The notes: generated by a model not told the origin, from the sequence alone. Numbered from the stretch's first letter, positions 1-11,400 are shown. The stretch: DNA of 64,000 nt from Pseudomonas sp. LD120 (GCF_009861525.1 NZ_WVHL01000003.1:186001-250000), one strand, 5' to 3'. Program-made: numbers and translations.

Positions 1-328
1 AGGCCGGTCGCAGGTGCGGGCGATGGGGCAAGACAAACCGCATGGGCTTGACGATGTGCGGTGCCTTGGCCAACAGCACTTCGCGCTCGGCCAGGGCTTC
101 GCGCACCAGGCGGAATTCGTAATGTTCGAGGTAGCGCAGGCCGCCGTGGATCAGCTTGCTGCTGGCCGACGAGGTGTGGCTGGCCAGGTCGTCTTTTTCG
201 CAAAGGAACACGGACAAGCCGCGACCTGCCGCGTCGGCGGCAATTCCAACACCGTTGATCCCACCGCCAATGACGGCGATATCGTAAACCTCGGAGAGAG
301 GGCGCGCGGGCAAGGTAGAAGTGGGCAT
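1..328 (-). CDS. glpD: Glycerol-3-phosphate dehydrogenase, N-terminal part (cut by window edge)
   Basis: Only the first 109 codons are in the window; the rest lies beyond base 1. The protein begins MPTSTLPARPLSEVYDIAVI and continues with the Rossmann FAD-binding motif GGGINGVGIAADAAGRGLSV, followed by the family pattern SSASSKLIHGGLRYLEHYEF. By family knowledge GlpD is the membrane-associated flavoprotein that oxidises glycerol-3-phosphate to dihydroxyacetone phosphate and passes electrons to quinone. It follows glpF, glpK and glpR on the same strand, the usual Pseudomonas order. A GlpR-like operator lies 32-59 bp upstream of the ATG at 328. Confidence 0.93.
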   Translation of the reverse strand, partial: MPTSTLPARPLSEVYDIAVIGGGINGVGIAADAAGRGLSVFLCEKDDLASHTSSASSKLIHGGLRYLEHYEFRLVREALAEREVLLAKAPHIVKPMRFVLPHRPHLRPA

Positions 329-359
329 CGGCAAGCCTCGTGTTTCTTTGGTATTTGAA

Positions 360-387
360 TTCGAACATTAATGTTCATTTTCGAAAA
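360..387. promoter_or_regulatory. Candidate GlpR operator before glpD
   Basis: Bases 363-376 are a perfect 14-bp palindrome, GAACATTAATGTTC. It is flanked by TTCGAA at 360-365 and by the 10-bp palindrome TTTTCGAAAA at 378-387. The TTCG/CGAA spacing and the ATGTTC half-sites resemble known GlpR operators of the DeoR family. Bases 371-387 match 13 of 17 positions of a site upstream of glpF (4024-4040). The site lies just upstream of glpD, where a repressor would act. Confidence 0.6.
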
Positions 388-530
388 TACTAGCGCATAA
401 ATAACCGCGTATCCAGCGAGTTTCGATTGAAAAAACTGATCGGATCCCTCTGAAAGGAAAGTTTCCGAACATTATCAAAGGTTAGGCGACAGGCTGAAGT
501 TGCTGGCAGGGCGATGCTTGGTTGATAGCT

Positions 531-599
531 CGGAACGGCCATGATGGTTTCGACAACCATCAATCCTTGAGCGCAAGCGTCTGAGCGCGGGCCGTTCCG
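531..599. repeat. Nested inverted repeat between glpR and glpD
   Basis: The outer arms CGGAACGGCC (531-540) and GGCCGTTCCG (590-599) are perfectly complementary. Inside lies a second stem, GATGGTT (543-549) with AACCATC (555-561). The structure sits right after the glpR stop and could fold in the glpR 3' end or glpD leader transcript. There is no T-run, so it is not a standard intrinsic terminator. Its function is unknown. Confidence 0.55.
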
Positions 600-611
600 A
601 AGAGAGGGGGG

Positions 612-1367
612 TCAGACCACTTCGAGGCGAATCTTGTGTTGGTTGAGCAACTGGGTCAGGGCCGGTACCGGCTGCTGGTCGGTAACCAGGCAGTCGATCA
701 GGCTGATGGGGCCGAGGCGGATCATGGCGTTACGCCCGAACTTGCTGGAGTCGGCGGCCAGGATCACTTGGCGGGCATTGGCGATGATCGCCTGGGAGAC
801 CCGCACTTCCTGGTAGTCGAAGTCCAGTAGGCTGCCGTCTTCGTCGATGCCGCTGATGCCCACCAGGGCGAAGTCCACTTTGAACTGATTGATGAAGTCG
901 ACACTCGCTTGGCCCACCACGCCGCCGTCGCGTCGCACATTGCCGCCTGTGAGCAGCACATCGAAATCATCCTTGGCACTGAGCATCGAAGCCACGTGCA
1001 GGTTGTTGGTGATGATTTTCAGGTGGTTGTGGTTGAGCAGGGCGCGGGCAATGGATTCGGTGGTGGTGCCGATGTTGATGAACAGCGAGGCGTGATCAGG
1101 GATTTGTGCGGCAATGGCTTCGCCAATGCGTTGCTTCTCATCGCGCATTTGATCGGCGCGCATGGCGTAGGCGGTGTTTTCTACGCTGGAGTCATAAGCC
1201 GCGCCGCCGTGGTAGCGGCGCAGCAGATTGGCTTCCGCCAGTTGATTGATATCGCGGCGGATGGTTTGCGGGGTCACAGCGAACAGTTGGGCCAATTCCT
1301 CGATGCTTACATAGCCGCGCTCGCGGACCAGGTCGAGGATTTGCTGCTGACGGGGAGGCAGATTCAT
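612..1367 (-). CDS. glpR: Glycerol-3-phosphate regulon repressor, DeoR family
   Basis: This 251-residue protein starts [20 protein letters not shown]. Residues about 6-57 form the DeoR-type helix-turn-helix ([20 protein letters not shown]). A C-terminal DeoR sensor domain follows, with the phosphate-sugar-binding stretches [13 protein letters not shown] and [14 protein letters not shown]. The ATG at 1367 was chosen because it is preceded by AAGGAAG and gives the usual length; the frame is open further upstream without family similarity. GlpR represses glycerol uptake and catabolism genes and is released by glycerol-3-phosphate. It lies between glpK and glpD, and candidate operators occur upstream of glpD and glpF. 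Confidence 0.93.
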   Translation of the reverse strand: MNLPPRQQQILDLVRERGYVSIEELAQLFAVTPQTIRRDINQLAEANLLRRYHGGAAYDSSVENTAYAMRADQMRDEKQRIGEAIAAQIPDHASLFINIGTTTESIARALLNHNHLKIITNNLHVASMLSAKDDFDVLLTGGNVRRDGGVVGQASVDFINQFKVDFALVGISGIDEDGSLLDFDYQEVRVSQAIIANARQVILAADSSKFGRNAMIRLGPISLIDCLVTDQQPVPALTQLLNQHKIRLEVV

Positions 1368-1461
1368 GGGCTTCCTTTGGGCTGCCGTGCGAAATTTGCC
1401 CATGATGCCGTACGAATCTGCTCCCTGCCAGTTACAACCGGATACGAAACCGGCGGTTGGC

Positions 1462-3896
<2,435 letters not shown>

Positions 3897-4266
3897 CGTG
3901 AACCTCGATTTTTGTTGTTGTCTGGCGCTGCTGCAAAAGGCATGAAGCGCGACTTGCAACGAAGACGGAATCCCCATTCCGGCCTCGCCTTGTTGCTGGG
4001 TGCTGCTGTGTATCTATTGCATGATATTCATAAACGAAAAAATATAGACAAGAAACACTGCTGTCAAAGGTCGAAAGTGAACGGCTGGTCATTTTATACA
4101 TATCAATCAGATGAATGATCCGGGGCGATAGTCCCGGGAGTGACAGGCGGTGCTGCGCTGGTGTCTGTGGCCAGGGCTTATCAAGGCCTGGAATAGAGCC
4201 TTTTGTCGATTAATGGCCTAAAATTCGCGCGCTCGGTTTTGCTTTTTCGTCCCTCTTGGAGCTGCC
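3897..4266. promoter_or_regulatory. Divergent promoter region glpF/ybaK with GlpR-like site
   Basis: This is a 370-bp non-coding stretch, AT-rich between about 4010 and 4110. Bases 4024-4040 (ATATTCATAAACGAAAA) match the glpD upstream site at 371-387 in 13 of 17 positions, so it is a likely GlpR operator for glpFK. It lies about 130 bp upstream of the glpF ATG. The ybaK start has only a weak purine stretch nearby. I see no gene in this region. Confidence 0.5.
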
Positions 4267-4737
4267 ATGACCCCTGCACTGGATCTGCTAAAAAAAGTTC
4301 GCGCCGAACATCGCATCCACAGTTACGAACATGATCCCAAGGCGACCTCCTATGGTCTGGAGGCGGCGGAGAAGCTCAGTCTCGATCCGGCGCAAGTGTT
4401 CAAGACGCTGCTGGCCAGCAGCGAGAAAGGGGAATTGCTGGTGGCGGTGGTGCCGGTCGTCGGCAGTCTCGACCTGAAGGCCCTGGCCCACGCGGCCGGG
4501 GTGAAGAAAGCCGAAATGGCCGATCCGGCCGCTGCCCAGCGTGCCACCGGCTACCTGTTGGGAGGGATCAGTCCGCTGGGGCAGAAGAAGCGTCTGCGGA
4601 CCTTCATCGACAGCAGTGCTCAGCCTTTGGCCAGTATTTTTGTCAGTGCCGGTCGTCGCGGACTGGAAGTGGAATTGTCGGCGGCGGTGCTGGCCGAGCA
4701 TACCCAGGCCAGGTTCGCCGACATCGGCCGCCCTTGA
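4267..4737 (+). CDS. ybaK: YbaK/EbsC family Cys-tRNA(Pro) deacylase
   Basis: This 156-residue protein belongs to the YbaK/ProX editing-domain family. Family features visible are the N-terminal HSYEHDPKATSYGLEAAEKL segment, the catalytic-lysine motif VFKTLLA, the VAVVPVVGSLDLKALA strand and the GYLLGGISPLGQKKRLRTF loop with its conserved G-x-S-P. The enzyme hydrolyses Cys mischarged on tRNA(Pro), acting in trans with prolyl-tRNA synthetase. It is monocistronic, with glpF divergent upstream and a PhzF-type gene 117 bp downstream. Confidence 0.92.
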   Translation: MTPALDLLKKVRAEHRIHSYEHDPKATSYGLEAAEKLSLDPAQVFKTLLASSEKGELLVAVVPVVGSLDLKALAHAAGVKKAEMADPAAAQRATGYLLGGISPLGQKKRLRTFIDSSAQPLASIFVSAGRRGLEVELSAAVLAEHTQARFADIGRP

Positions 4738-4854
4738 GCTAGGGCGTCGGCGGTTGAACAGGCTGCTGTATGCCGGAAAATCTTCTCGTCTGTGCCTGTC
4801 GCGCTCCCGGTCACACAGGCCATGCTGGCCGCCGACTGATCAAGGAGAAGGGCT

Positions 4855-5637
4855 ATGCCGCTTGAGTTTCAACAGATCGATGCATTCAGTGATCAACCCT
4901 TTGCCGGCAACCCGGCCATGGTTTACCGGCTTGAAGCATGGCTTGACGACGCACTGATGCAGCAGATCGCCGCCGAGCATAATCTGGCGGAAACCGCGTT
5001 TGTGGTGCGCGAAACCCAAGGCTGGCGGATTCGCTGGTTCACCCCGGCCACCGAGGTGCCCCTGTGCGGGCACGCCACTCTGGCCAGTGCCTACGTGCTG
5101 TTCGAGGTGTATGGGGAGCCGGGGCCACGTGTTGAGTTTCTCAGCCGCTCGGGGCCCTTGAGCGTTATCCGTGAAGGCGGCCTGTTGTGGCTGGACTTTC
5201 CTCTGCACACCCCCTGTCGCCAGGCCGATGCGGAGCAGGTGGCGCAGATACTCGGTGCCAGGGTCATCGATCTGCAAGGTGCCAATCAGCTGTTGGCGGT
5301 GCTGGAGTCGGAGCAGGCGGTCCGTGATTGTCGGCCCGATCTGGCAGCCATGGCCAAGTTGCCCTGGCCGGGAGTGATCGTCACCGCGCGGGGCCAGCGG
5401 CATGACTTTGTCTCGCGGTATTTTGCACCGGCCATCGGCATCGACGAGGACCCGGTGACTGGCTCGACCCATTGCTGCCTGACCCCTTATTGGGCGCAGC
5501 AGTTGGACAAGCAGCAGTTGAGCGCCTTTCAGTGTTCCGCGCGCGGTGGTGAGCTGTTCTGTCGCCTGGAGGGGGAACGGGTGAAGATCGGCGGGCATGC
5601 CCGCCTGATTGCCAGTGGGCGTTTGCATCTGCAATGA
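4855..5637 (+). CDS. PhzF-family isomerase/epimerase-like protein
   Basis: This 260-residue protein starts MPLEFQQIDAFSDQPFAGNP, the typical PhzF opening. The catalytic-Glu region follows (HNLAETAFVV), then TPATEVPLCGHATLAS and, in the second half, the matching FAPAIGIDEDPVTGSTHCCL. These duplicated diaminopimelate-epimerase-like folds are characteristic of the family. Members other than phenazine-biosynthetic PhzF mostly have no assigned substrate, and no phenazine genes are present here, so no specific reaction is assigned. A good ribosome-binding site (AAGGAGAAGG) precedes the ATG. Confidence 0.88.
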   Translation: MPLEFQQIDAFSDQPFAGNPAMVYRLEAWLDDALMQQIAAEHNLAETAFVVRETQGWRIRWFTPATEVPLCGHATLASAYVLFEVYGEPGPRVEFLSRSGPLSVIREGGLLWLDFPLHTPCRQADAEQVAQILGARVIDLQGANQLLAVLESEQAVRDCRPDLAAMAKLPWPGVIVTARGQRHDFVSRYFAPAIGIDEDPVTGSTHCCLTPYWAQQLDKQQLSAFQCSARGGELFCRLEGERVKIGGHARLIASGRLHLQ

Positions 5638-5649
5638 CGGCGTTGTGAC

Positions 5650-5704
5650 TCGCCGGCAAGCCGTCTCCTACAGTGTGCTGTTGTAGGCGTTGGCTTGCCG
5701 GCGA
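5650..5704. repeat. REP doublet (REPIN-like) between convergent genes
   Basis: TCGCCGGCAAGCC (5650-5662) pairs perfectly with GGCTTGCCGGCGA (5692-5704). The intervening CTCCTACAG and TTGTAGG parts are the common continuation of Pseudomonas REP sequences. Two inverted REP units thus face each other between the convergent phzF-like and ABC ATPase genes, where they may also stop transcription from both sides. Confidence 0.8.
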
Positions 5705-5711
5705 AGGCGGC

Positions 5712-6821
5712 TCAATGAGCGCTGCTGTAGCGCCGTACCCCTGAGTCGCTATGGGGGATTTGCGCCGCTGTACTGCCTGAAGCCTGGAACAGCACCAGGT
5801 GTTCCGCCGCGACCCGAATGCCCACATCCGCGCCGACCTGATGGTCGGCGTGACTGGGGAAGATCGACTCCAGTTGGCTGCCGGTAGGCAGTTGCAGGCG
5901 ATACAGGGTCGAGGCGCCGAGGAAGGTTTTGCCGACGACCCGGGCTTTCAAGTCGCTGTCCGGCGCGTGGACGATGTCGTCCGGGCGCAGCAGGACGTCC
6001 ACCGCGCCGCCTGGCGGCCAGGTATAGGCCCGGTTGCCTTGCAATACACCCAGTTCGGTCTGCACCGATTCCGGCGTGTTCAGCTGGCCGCGAATGAAGT
6101 AGCCCTGGCCAATGAAGCTGGCGACAAAGGGTGTCTGTGGTTCGTGATAGAGGTTGTAGGGGGTGTCCCACTGCTCCAGGCGGCCTTCCTTGAACACGCC
6201 GACCTGATCGCTCACGGCGAAGGCTTCTTCCTGGTCGTGGGTGACCAGGATCGCGCTGGTGCCGCGGGCCTTGAGAATGTCGCGCACCTCGTGGCTGAGC
6301 TTGCGCCGCAGTTCGCCGTCCAGATTGGAGAAGGGCTCGTCCAGCAGCAGCAATTGCGGCTCTGGCGCCAGGGCGCGAGCCAGCGCCACTCGCTGCTGCT
6401 GGCCACCGGACAACTCATGGGGGAAGCGCTGGCCGAGGTTCTTCAGGTTCACCAGCTCCAGCAGTTCGTTGATCACCCGGTCTTTCTGCGGGTGTTTGCG
6501 GATACCAAAGGCAATGTTGTCCGCCACGCTCAGGTGCGGAAACAGCGCGTAATCCTGAAACACCATGCCGATCCGGCGTTTTTCCGGGGCCAGGGTGAAG
6601 CCGGCGCTGGATATGGTCTCGCCGGCCAACTGGATCTCGCCTTCATGCACCGGCTCAAAGCCTGCGATGGCGCGCAGGGTAGTGGTCTTGCCGCAGCCGG
6701 ATGAGCCCAGCAGGCAGCCGATGTCCCCGGCGTTGAGGTGCAGGTTGAGGTTCTGCACCACCCGTTGGTCCTGATAGCCGCAGGCCAGATTGCGCAGGTT
6801 CAGCAGTAATGGCTGGCTCAT
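5712..6821 (-). CDS. ABC transporter ATP-binding protein (Fbp/Pot type)
   Basis: This 369-residue ATPase has Walker [10 protein letters not shown] (about residue 38), Q-loop [13 protein letters not shown], signature [15 protein letters not shown], Walker [13 protein letters not shown] and switch His in [12 protein letters not shown]-terminal TOBE-like region follows with [13 protein letters not shown]. Such ATPases power importers of ferric iron, polyamines or similar solutes. No permease or binding-protein gene is nearby, so the substrate cannot be named. Its ATG overlaps the argF stop by 4 bp (ATGA), implying coupling to argF; the same pairing exists in P. aeruginosa as I recall. Confidence 0.9.
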   Translation of the reverse strand: MSQPLLLNLRNLACGYQDQRVVQNLNLHLNAGDIGCLLGSSGCGKTTTLRAIAGFEPVHEGEIQLAGETISSAGFTLAPEKRRIGMVFQDYALFPHLSVADNIAFGIRKHPQKDRVINELLELVNLKNLGQRFPHELSGGQQQRVALARALAPEPQLLLLDEPFSNLDGELRRKLSHEVRDILKARGTSAILVTHDQEEAFAVSDQVGVFKEGRLEQWDTPYNLYHEPQTPFVASFIGQGYFIRGQLNTPESVQTELGVLQGNRAYTWPPGGAVDVLLRPDDIVHAPDSDLKARVVGKTFLGASTLYRLQLPTGSQLESIFPSHADHQVGADVGIRVAAEHLVLFQASGSTAAQIPHSDSGVRRYSSAH

Positions 6822-7738
6822 GCGTGGTGGTACGCCGGCTCGACGAGAAACTCCAGCAGGGCCTTTTGCGCATGCAGTCGATTCTCTGCCTGGTCCCAGG
6901 CCACCGAGCGTGGGTCATCCAGCAGGTCCAGGCTGATCTCCTCGCCACGGTGGGCGGGCAGGCAATGCATGAACAGGACGTCCGGAGCTGCCAGGTCGAG
7001 CAGGGCCCGAGTTACCTGGAACGGGGCGAAGCGCTGCAGGCGCTTGGCGGTCTCTTCTTCCTGGCCCATGGAGGTCCAGACGTCAGTGCTCACCAGGTGG
7101 GCGCCGGTTACAGCCTCCCAAGGATCGCGGACGATAGTCACGCGATCGCCGGCCATGGCGACAAATTCTGGGTTTGGCTCATAGCCTTCCGGGCAAGCGA
7201 TGCGCAGTTGGAAGTCGAATTGGATGGCCGCTTCTATATAGCTGTTGCACATGTTATTGCCGTCGCCGATCCAGGCCACGGTCTTGCCCTGGATCGAGCC
7301 GCGGTGTTCGAGGAAGGTCTGCATGTCGGCCAGCAACTGGCACGGATGCAAGTCATCGGACAGACCGTTGATCACCGGTACTCGGGAGTTGGCAGCAAAT
7401 TCGCTCAAGGTGCTGTGGGCAAAGGTACGGATCATCACGGCGTCGAGCATGCGCGACATGACGATGGCGCAATCGCCGATGGGCTCGCCGCGACCCAACT
7501 GAGTGTCCCGTGGCGAAAGGAAGATGGCCTGGCCGCCCAACTGGATCATGCCGGCTTCGAAGGACAGTCGGGTACGGGTCGAGGACTTCTCGAAAATCAT
7601 GCCAAGTACACGATTTTTCAAGGGCTCGAAGAGTACGCCGCGGTTACGCAGGTCCTTCAGCTCGATGCCTCGACGAATCACGCTGACCAGCTCTTCGGGC
7701 GTGCAATCCATCAGGGAGAGAAAGTGCCTTGCGCTCAT
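6818..7738 (-). CDS. argF: Ornithine carbamoyltransferase, anabolic
   Basis: This 306-residue enzyme makes citrulline from ornithine and carbamoyl phosphate in arginine biosynthesis. Motifs include the carbamoyl-phosphate loop [12 protein letters not shown], the [11 protein letters not shown] segment, and the ornithine-binding [13 protein letters not shown] near the C-terminus. [11 protein letters not shown] at 7738 matches the family start; one extra in-frame ATG lies directly upstream at 7741. A tandem ARG box about 106-147 bp upstream suggests repression by ArgR with arginine. argG, which acts next in the pathway, lies at 15652. Confidence 0.96.
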   Translation of the reverse strand: MSARHFLSLMDCTPEELVSVIRRGIELKDLRNRGVLFEPLKNRVLGMIFEKSSTRTRLSFEAGMIQLGGQAIFLSPRDTQLGRGEPIGDCAIVMSRMLDAVMIRTFAHSTLSEFAANSRVPVINGLSDDLHPCQLLADMQTFLEHRGSIQGKTVAWIGDGNNMCNSYIEAAIQFDFQLRIACPEGYEPNPEFVAMAGDRVTIVRDPWEAVTGAHLVSTDVWTSMGQEEETAKRLQRFAPFQVTRALLDLAAPDVLFMHCLPAHRGEEISLDLLDDPRSVAWDQAENRLHAQKALLEFLVEPAYHHA

Positions 7739-7843
7739 CATTAACTACCTTTTTGCAACGGACCGCAGATTCTCAACGCCTTGTTTAATCAAAAAACGGG
7801 CTGGACCTGCGGCGAAAGCCGCACGGGGCGACGAAATGGGGGA

Positions 7844-7880
7844 AGGCGCGATCTTATAATTAAATGTCGCGTCTTACCAA
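7844..7880. promoter_or_regulatory. Tandem ARG box (ArgR operator) upstream of argF
   Basis: The P. aeruginosa ArgR half-site, as I recall it, is TGTCGC-N8-AA. Here TGTCGC at 7865-7870 is followed after exactly 8 bases by AA (7879-7880). An imperfect copy, AGGCGC (7844-7849), is followed after 8 bases by AA (7858-7859), then 5 bases to the second half-site. The spacing and direct-repeat arrangement fit the known operator. The rest of 7739-8202, shared with the divergent oxidoreductase gene, shows no gene. Confidence 0.72.
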
Positions 7881-8202
7881 TAGTGCTACGACGTTCATGG
7901 GCATTCAGAGAGGTCAGGACGCGAATGCGCTGACGCTTTTGAGACCAGTTTCCAGGCAGCAGCCGGGCATTTGTACACTGCCCCGACGCGGATTGGCAAT
8001 CGTACGCGGCGGCTGTGGTCCGCTGTTGGTCGCTTTCTGACCCGCCGGCCAAAGGCGCCTGCCCATTGAGCGCAGCGATCATGGGCTAGGCTGATGGCGC
8101 TGAATTCATAGGGCAAACGTCGCTGGTGTGTTGCTGGCGCAGTCGCCATAGTTTTTTTCCCAGCGGTCCTGACAGGCCGTCATCAAACAATAGAAGCTGG
8201 CC

Positions 8203-10311
8203 ATGACCAAGACTCTCCATCACCGTGCCTGCCACCTGTGCGAAGCCATCTGCGGGCTGACCCTGGAAATCACTGAAGAGCGCAATGGCGGTCCGCGCAT
8301 CACCTCGATCAAGGGCGACCCCCAGGACCGTTTCAGTCGCGGCCATATCTGTCCCAAGGCGGTGGCCTTGCAAGATATTCAGAATGACCCCGATCGCCTG
8401 CGCCAACCGATGCGGCGTATCGGCAATCAGTGGCAGCCGATCGAGTGGGAAGACGCCTTTGTCCTGGTGGCTGAGCGTTTGGCGGCGATTCAGGAGCAAC
8501 ATGGCCGTAACGCGGTAGCGATCTACCAGGGCAATCCCAGTGTCCACAACTATGGCTTGATGACCCACAGCAACTACTTTCTGGGGCTGCTCAAAACGCG
8601 CAACCGCTTCTCGGCCACATCGGTCGACCAACTGCCCCATCACCTGAGCAGTTACCTGATGTACGGCCATGGCTTGCTGCTGCCGATCCCGGACATCGAC
8701 CACACCGATTTCATGCTGATTCTTGGCGCTAATCCCTTGGCCTCAAACGGCAGCATCATGACCGTGCCGGACGTGGAAAAGCGCTTGAAGGCGATTCAGG
8801 AGCGTGGCGGAAAGGTCGTGGTGGTCGATCCTCGGCGCAGCGAGACGGCGGCGATGGCCGATCAGCATCTGTTCGTGCGGCCGGGAGGCGATGTGGCGTT
8901 GCTGTTCGGCTTGCTCAATACGTTGTTCGAGGAGGGCTTGACTCGCGACAGTCATTTGCCGGTGGACGGGCTGGCAGACGTGCAACAGGCGATTTCTGCT
9001 TTCACTGCGGAGACCATGAGCCCGCTGTGCAGCATTCCGGCAGCGCAGATTCGCCAGTTGGCCCGGGATTTCGCGGCTGCGGACAAGGCCGTCTGCTATG
9101 GGCGCATGGGGGTTTCGACCCAGGCGTTCGGCACCTTGTGTCATTGGTTGTTGCAGTTGCTCAACCTGGTCAGCGGTAACCTCGACCGAGTGGGCGGGGC
9201 GCTCTGTACTCAACCAGCAGTGGATTTGGTGGCAGCAACCTCCGGCGGTCACTTCAATGTCTGGCAGAGTCGCGTCTCCGGGCTTGCGGAGTACGGCGGC
9301 GAGCTACCGGTGTCGGCGCTGGCCGAGGAAATGCTTACCGAAGGCGAAGGGCAGGTGCGGGCCTTGATCACCGTAGCGGGCAACCCGGTGCTGTCCACGC
9401 CCAATGGCCGGCAGCTGGAGCAAGCGTTGGGTGGATTGGATTTCATGCTCAGCATTGATCTGTACATCAATGAAACCACTCGCTATGCGGACTTGATTCT
9501 GCCGTCCACCTCAGCGCTTGAGAACGATCACTACGACACTACGTTCAACCTGTTCGCGGTGCGCAATGTCAGTCGTTTCAACCGGGCCATTTTGCCCAAG
9601 CCTGACGGCGCATTGCACGACTGGGAAATCTTTGTGGGGCTGGCCAAGGCGTTTGCCGCGCGAACCCAGAGCACGCTGAAGCCGACCATCGCGCCTGCCC
9701 AGATGATCGACATGGGCTTGCGAGCAGGTCCTTACGGTGATGCCTCGTCGTTCAAGCTGTCGCTGGCAACCTTGGATCAGCATCCTCATGGCATCGATCT
9801 GGGAGCGTTGCAGCCTAATCTGGCGACACGCTTGAAGACCGATAACCGACGGGTTCAAGCGGCGCCGGCGGCGATCATGGCGGATCTGCAGCGGTTTGCC
9901 ACGCTGCGGGCACCGCCGCTGGAGGAGCTGTTGCTGATCGGGCGCCGGCATGTGCGCAGTAATAATTCCTGGATGCACAACTATCACCGGCTGGTGAAGG
10001 GCAAGCCGCGGCATCAATTGTTGATGCATCCTGATGACTTGGCGCGCCGTGATCTGAGTGATGGGCAGCGAGTGCGAATCAGCTCTCGGGTCGGCGCGGT
10101 GGAGGTGGAAGTCCTGGCCAGTGAGGACATGATGCCCGGGGTCGTGAGTCTGCCCCATGGCTGGGGGCATGCTCGCCCCGGGGTGCAGATGAGCATTGCC
10201 GTGGAACAGCCGGGTTGTAGCGCCAATGATCTGACCGACGAGCGTCAACTGGATGAGTTGTCGGGCAATGCCGTGTTGAACGGGATTCCGGTCAAGGTGG
10301 AGGCCGCCTGA
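8203..10311 (+). CDS. Molybdopterin-dependent oxidoreductase, orphan catalytic subunit
   Basis: This 702-residue protein is a DMSO-reductase/formate-dehydrogenase superfamily enzyme. An N-terminal [4Fe-4S] motif uses C10, C13, C17 and C50 (ACHLCEAICG ... GHICPKA). Bis-MGD-binding segments include LILGANPLASNGS, VVVDPRRSETAAMADQHLFV and the C-terminal HPDDLARRDLSDGQRVRISS domain. Aligned by eye with FdhF, the position that normally holds the Mo-ligating Cys/Sec falls on D142 (SVDQLPHHLSSY), with no Cys near. No iron-sulfur, membrane or maturation partner is adjacent, so substrate and electron partner are unknown. It has no obvious Tat signal and is probably cytoplasmic. Confidence 0.88.
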   Translation: MTKTLHHRACHLCEAICGLTLEITEERNGGPRITSIKGDPQDRFSRGHICPKAVALQDIQNDPDRLRQPMRRIGNQWQPIEWEDAFVLVAERLAAIQEQHGRNAVAIYQGNPSVHNYGLMTHSNYFLGLLKTRNRFSATSVDQLPHHLSSYLMYGHGLLLPIPDIDHTDFMLILGANPLASNGSIMTVPDVEKRLKAIQERGGKVVVVDPRRSETAAMADQHLFVRPGGDVALLFGLLNTLFEEGLTRDSHLPVDGLADVQQAISAFTAETMSPLCSIPAAQIRQLARDFAAADKAVCYGRMGVSTQAFGTLCHWLLQLLNLVSGNLDRVGGALCTQPAVDLVAATSGGHFNVWQSRVSGLAEYGGELPVSALAEEMLTEGEGQVRALITVAGNPVLSTPNGRQLEQALGGLDFMLSIDLYINETTRYADLILPSTSALENDHYDTTFNLFAVRNVSRFNRAILPKPDGALHDWEIFVGLAKAFAARTQSTLKPTIAPAQMIDMGLRAGPYGDASSFKLSLATLDQHPHGIDLGALQPNLATRLKTDNRRVQAAPAAIMADLQRFATLRAPPLEELLLIGRRHVRSNNSWMHNYHRLVKGKPRHQLLMHPDDLARRDLSDGQRVRISSRVGAVEVEVLASEDMMPGVVSLPHGWGHARPGVQMSIAVEQPGCSANDLTDERQLDELSGNAVLNGIPVKVEAA

Positions 10312-10407
10312 GATGTCTGTCGGAGAGGCCGAGCAGGGCGCTCAGGATTCCGTTACAATGCGCCACCGTGCCGACAACAGAGTCGGAAAGTTCAGCCGAG
10401 GTGTTCC

Positions 10408-10746
10408 ATGGATATCATCGAAACTATTAAAGAGCAGATTGCCAACAACACCATTCTGCTTTACATGAAAGGCTCGCCGAATGCCCCTCAGTGTGGCTTC
10501 TCCGCGAAAGCTGCTCAGGCCGTAATGGGCTGTGGTGAGAAGTTCGCTTACGTGGACATCCTGCAGAACCCAGAAATTCGCGCCAACTTGCCCAAGTACG
10601 CCAACTGGCCAACTTTCCCACAGCTGTGGGTAGCGGGTGAGCTGGTCGGTGGCAGCGACATCATGGCTGAGATGTTTGCCAACGGTGAGCTGCAGGCCTT
10701 GATCAAGGCCGCAGCCGAAAAAGCCGCTGCCAAGACTGAAGCCTGA
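10408..10746 (+). CDS. grxD: Monothiol glutaredoxin, Grx4 type
   Basis: This 112-residue protein has the monothiol active site CGFS in NAPQCGFSAKAAQAV. The glutathione-binding WPTFPQLWVAGELVGGSDI segment and MKGSPNAPQ upstream of the active site are diagnostic of the Grx4/Grx5 class. These proteins bind a [2Fe-2S] cluster as a GSH-ligated dimer and act in Fe-S trafficking and iron sensing. Location beside bfr and bfd fits an iron-homeostasis role. An intrinsic terminator follows directly. Confidence 0.95.
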   Translation: MDIIETIKEQIANNTILLYMKGSPNAPQCGFSAKAAQAVMGCGEKFAYVDILQNPEIRANLPKYANWPTFPQLWVAGELVGGSDIMAEMFANGELQALIKAAAEKAAAKTEA

Positions 10747-10766
10747 CGCAAATATAGTCACGCAAT

Positions 10767-10804
10767 AAAAACCCCGCTTCTCTTGCGAGAGCGGGGTTTT
10801 TTAT
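10767..10804. terminator. Intrinsic terminator between grxD and bfr
   Basis: CCCCGCT pairs with AGCGGGG through an inner CTC/GAG stem, with A-tracts before and T-tracts after, so it can serve grxD on the plus strand and bfr on the minus strand. Confidence 0.9.
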
Positions 10805-10826
10805 TGCTCGGGTATGACGAATTAAG

Positions 10827-11300
10827 TTATTCGTCGCCCATCTGCGATTGCAGATAGTTCTCGATACCTACTTTATCGATCAGGCTCAGTTGAGTTTCCA
10901 GCCAGTCGATGTGTTCTTCTTCGGATTCAAGAATATCTTCCAACAGTTCGCGGCTACCGTAGTCGCCAACGGACTCGCAATGAGCGATTGCAGCCTTGAG
11001 GTCCGTGTGCCCGGTGCGTTCGATGCGCAGGTCGCACTCGAGCATTTCCTTGGTGTGTTCACCAATATGCAGCTTGCCCAGGTCCTGAACGTTCGGCAGG
11101 CCTTCGAGGAAGAGGATGCGCTTGATCAGCTTGTCCGCATGCTTCATCTCGTCGATGGATTCGTGGTACTCGTGCTTGCCCAGCTTGTTCAGGCCCCAAT
11201 CTTCATACATGCGCGCATGCAGGAAGTACTGATTGATCGCGACCAGTTCATTGGCAAGGATTTTATTGAGATGCTGGATGACTGTAACGTCGCCTTTCAT
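10827..11300 (-). CDS. bfr: Bacterioferritin, heme-binding type
   Basis: This 157-residue four-helix-bundle ferritin has the complete ferroxidase set: E18, E51, H54 and the C-terminal E127/H130 region (EEEHIDWLE). M52 (IDEMKHADK) is the inter-subunit heme ligand that defines bacterioferritins. The protein stores iron as a 24-mer. Its partner ferredoxin gene bfd lies upstream in the same orientation but is separated by its own terminator, so the two genes are transcribed separately. In P. aeruginosa terms it corresponds to BfrB. Confidence 0.96.
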   Translation of the reverse strand: MKGDVTVIQHLNKILANELVAINQYFLHARMYEDWGLNKLGKHEYHESIDEMKHADKLIKRILFLEGLPNVQDLGKLHIGEHTKEMLECDLRIERTGHTDLKAAIAHCESVGDYGSRELLEDILESEEEHIDWLETQLSLIDKVGIENYLQSQMGDE

Positions 11301-11400
11301 GATGGGGTCCTGCCCTGTAATTAGCGGAATAAGCGCGGAGTCTGAGCCGCATATACATTACTGTCAAACCTAAGTTGTTGAATAATATATAAAAATTAAT

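Noticed and set aside
7895..8149. 84-codon minus-strand frame upstream of argF
   Set aside because: No ribosome-binding site, no recognisable pattern, and it overlaps the region expected to hold two divergent promoters.
8203..10311. Selenocysteine formate dehydrogenase
   Set aside because: No in-frame TGA occurs, the ligand position reads Asp, and no other fdh genes are linked.
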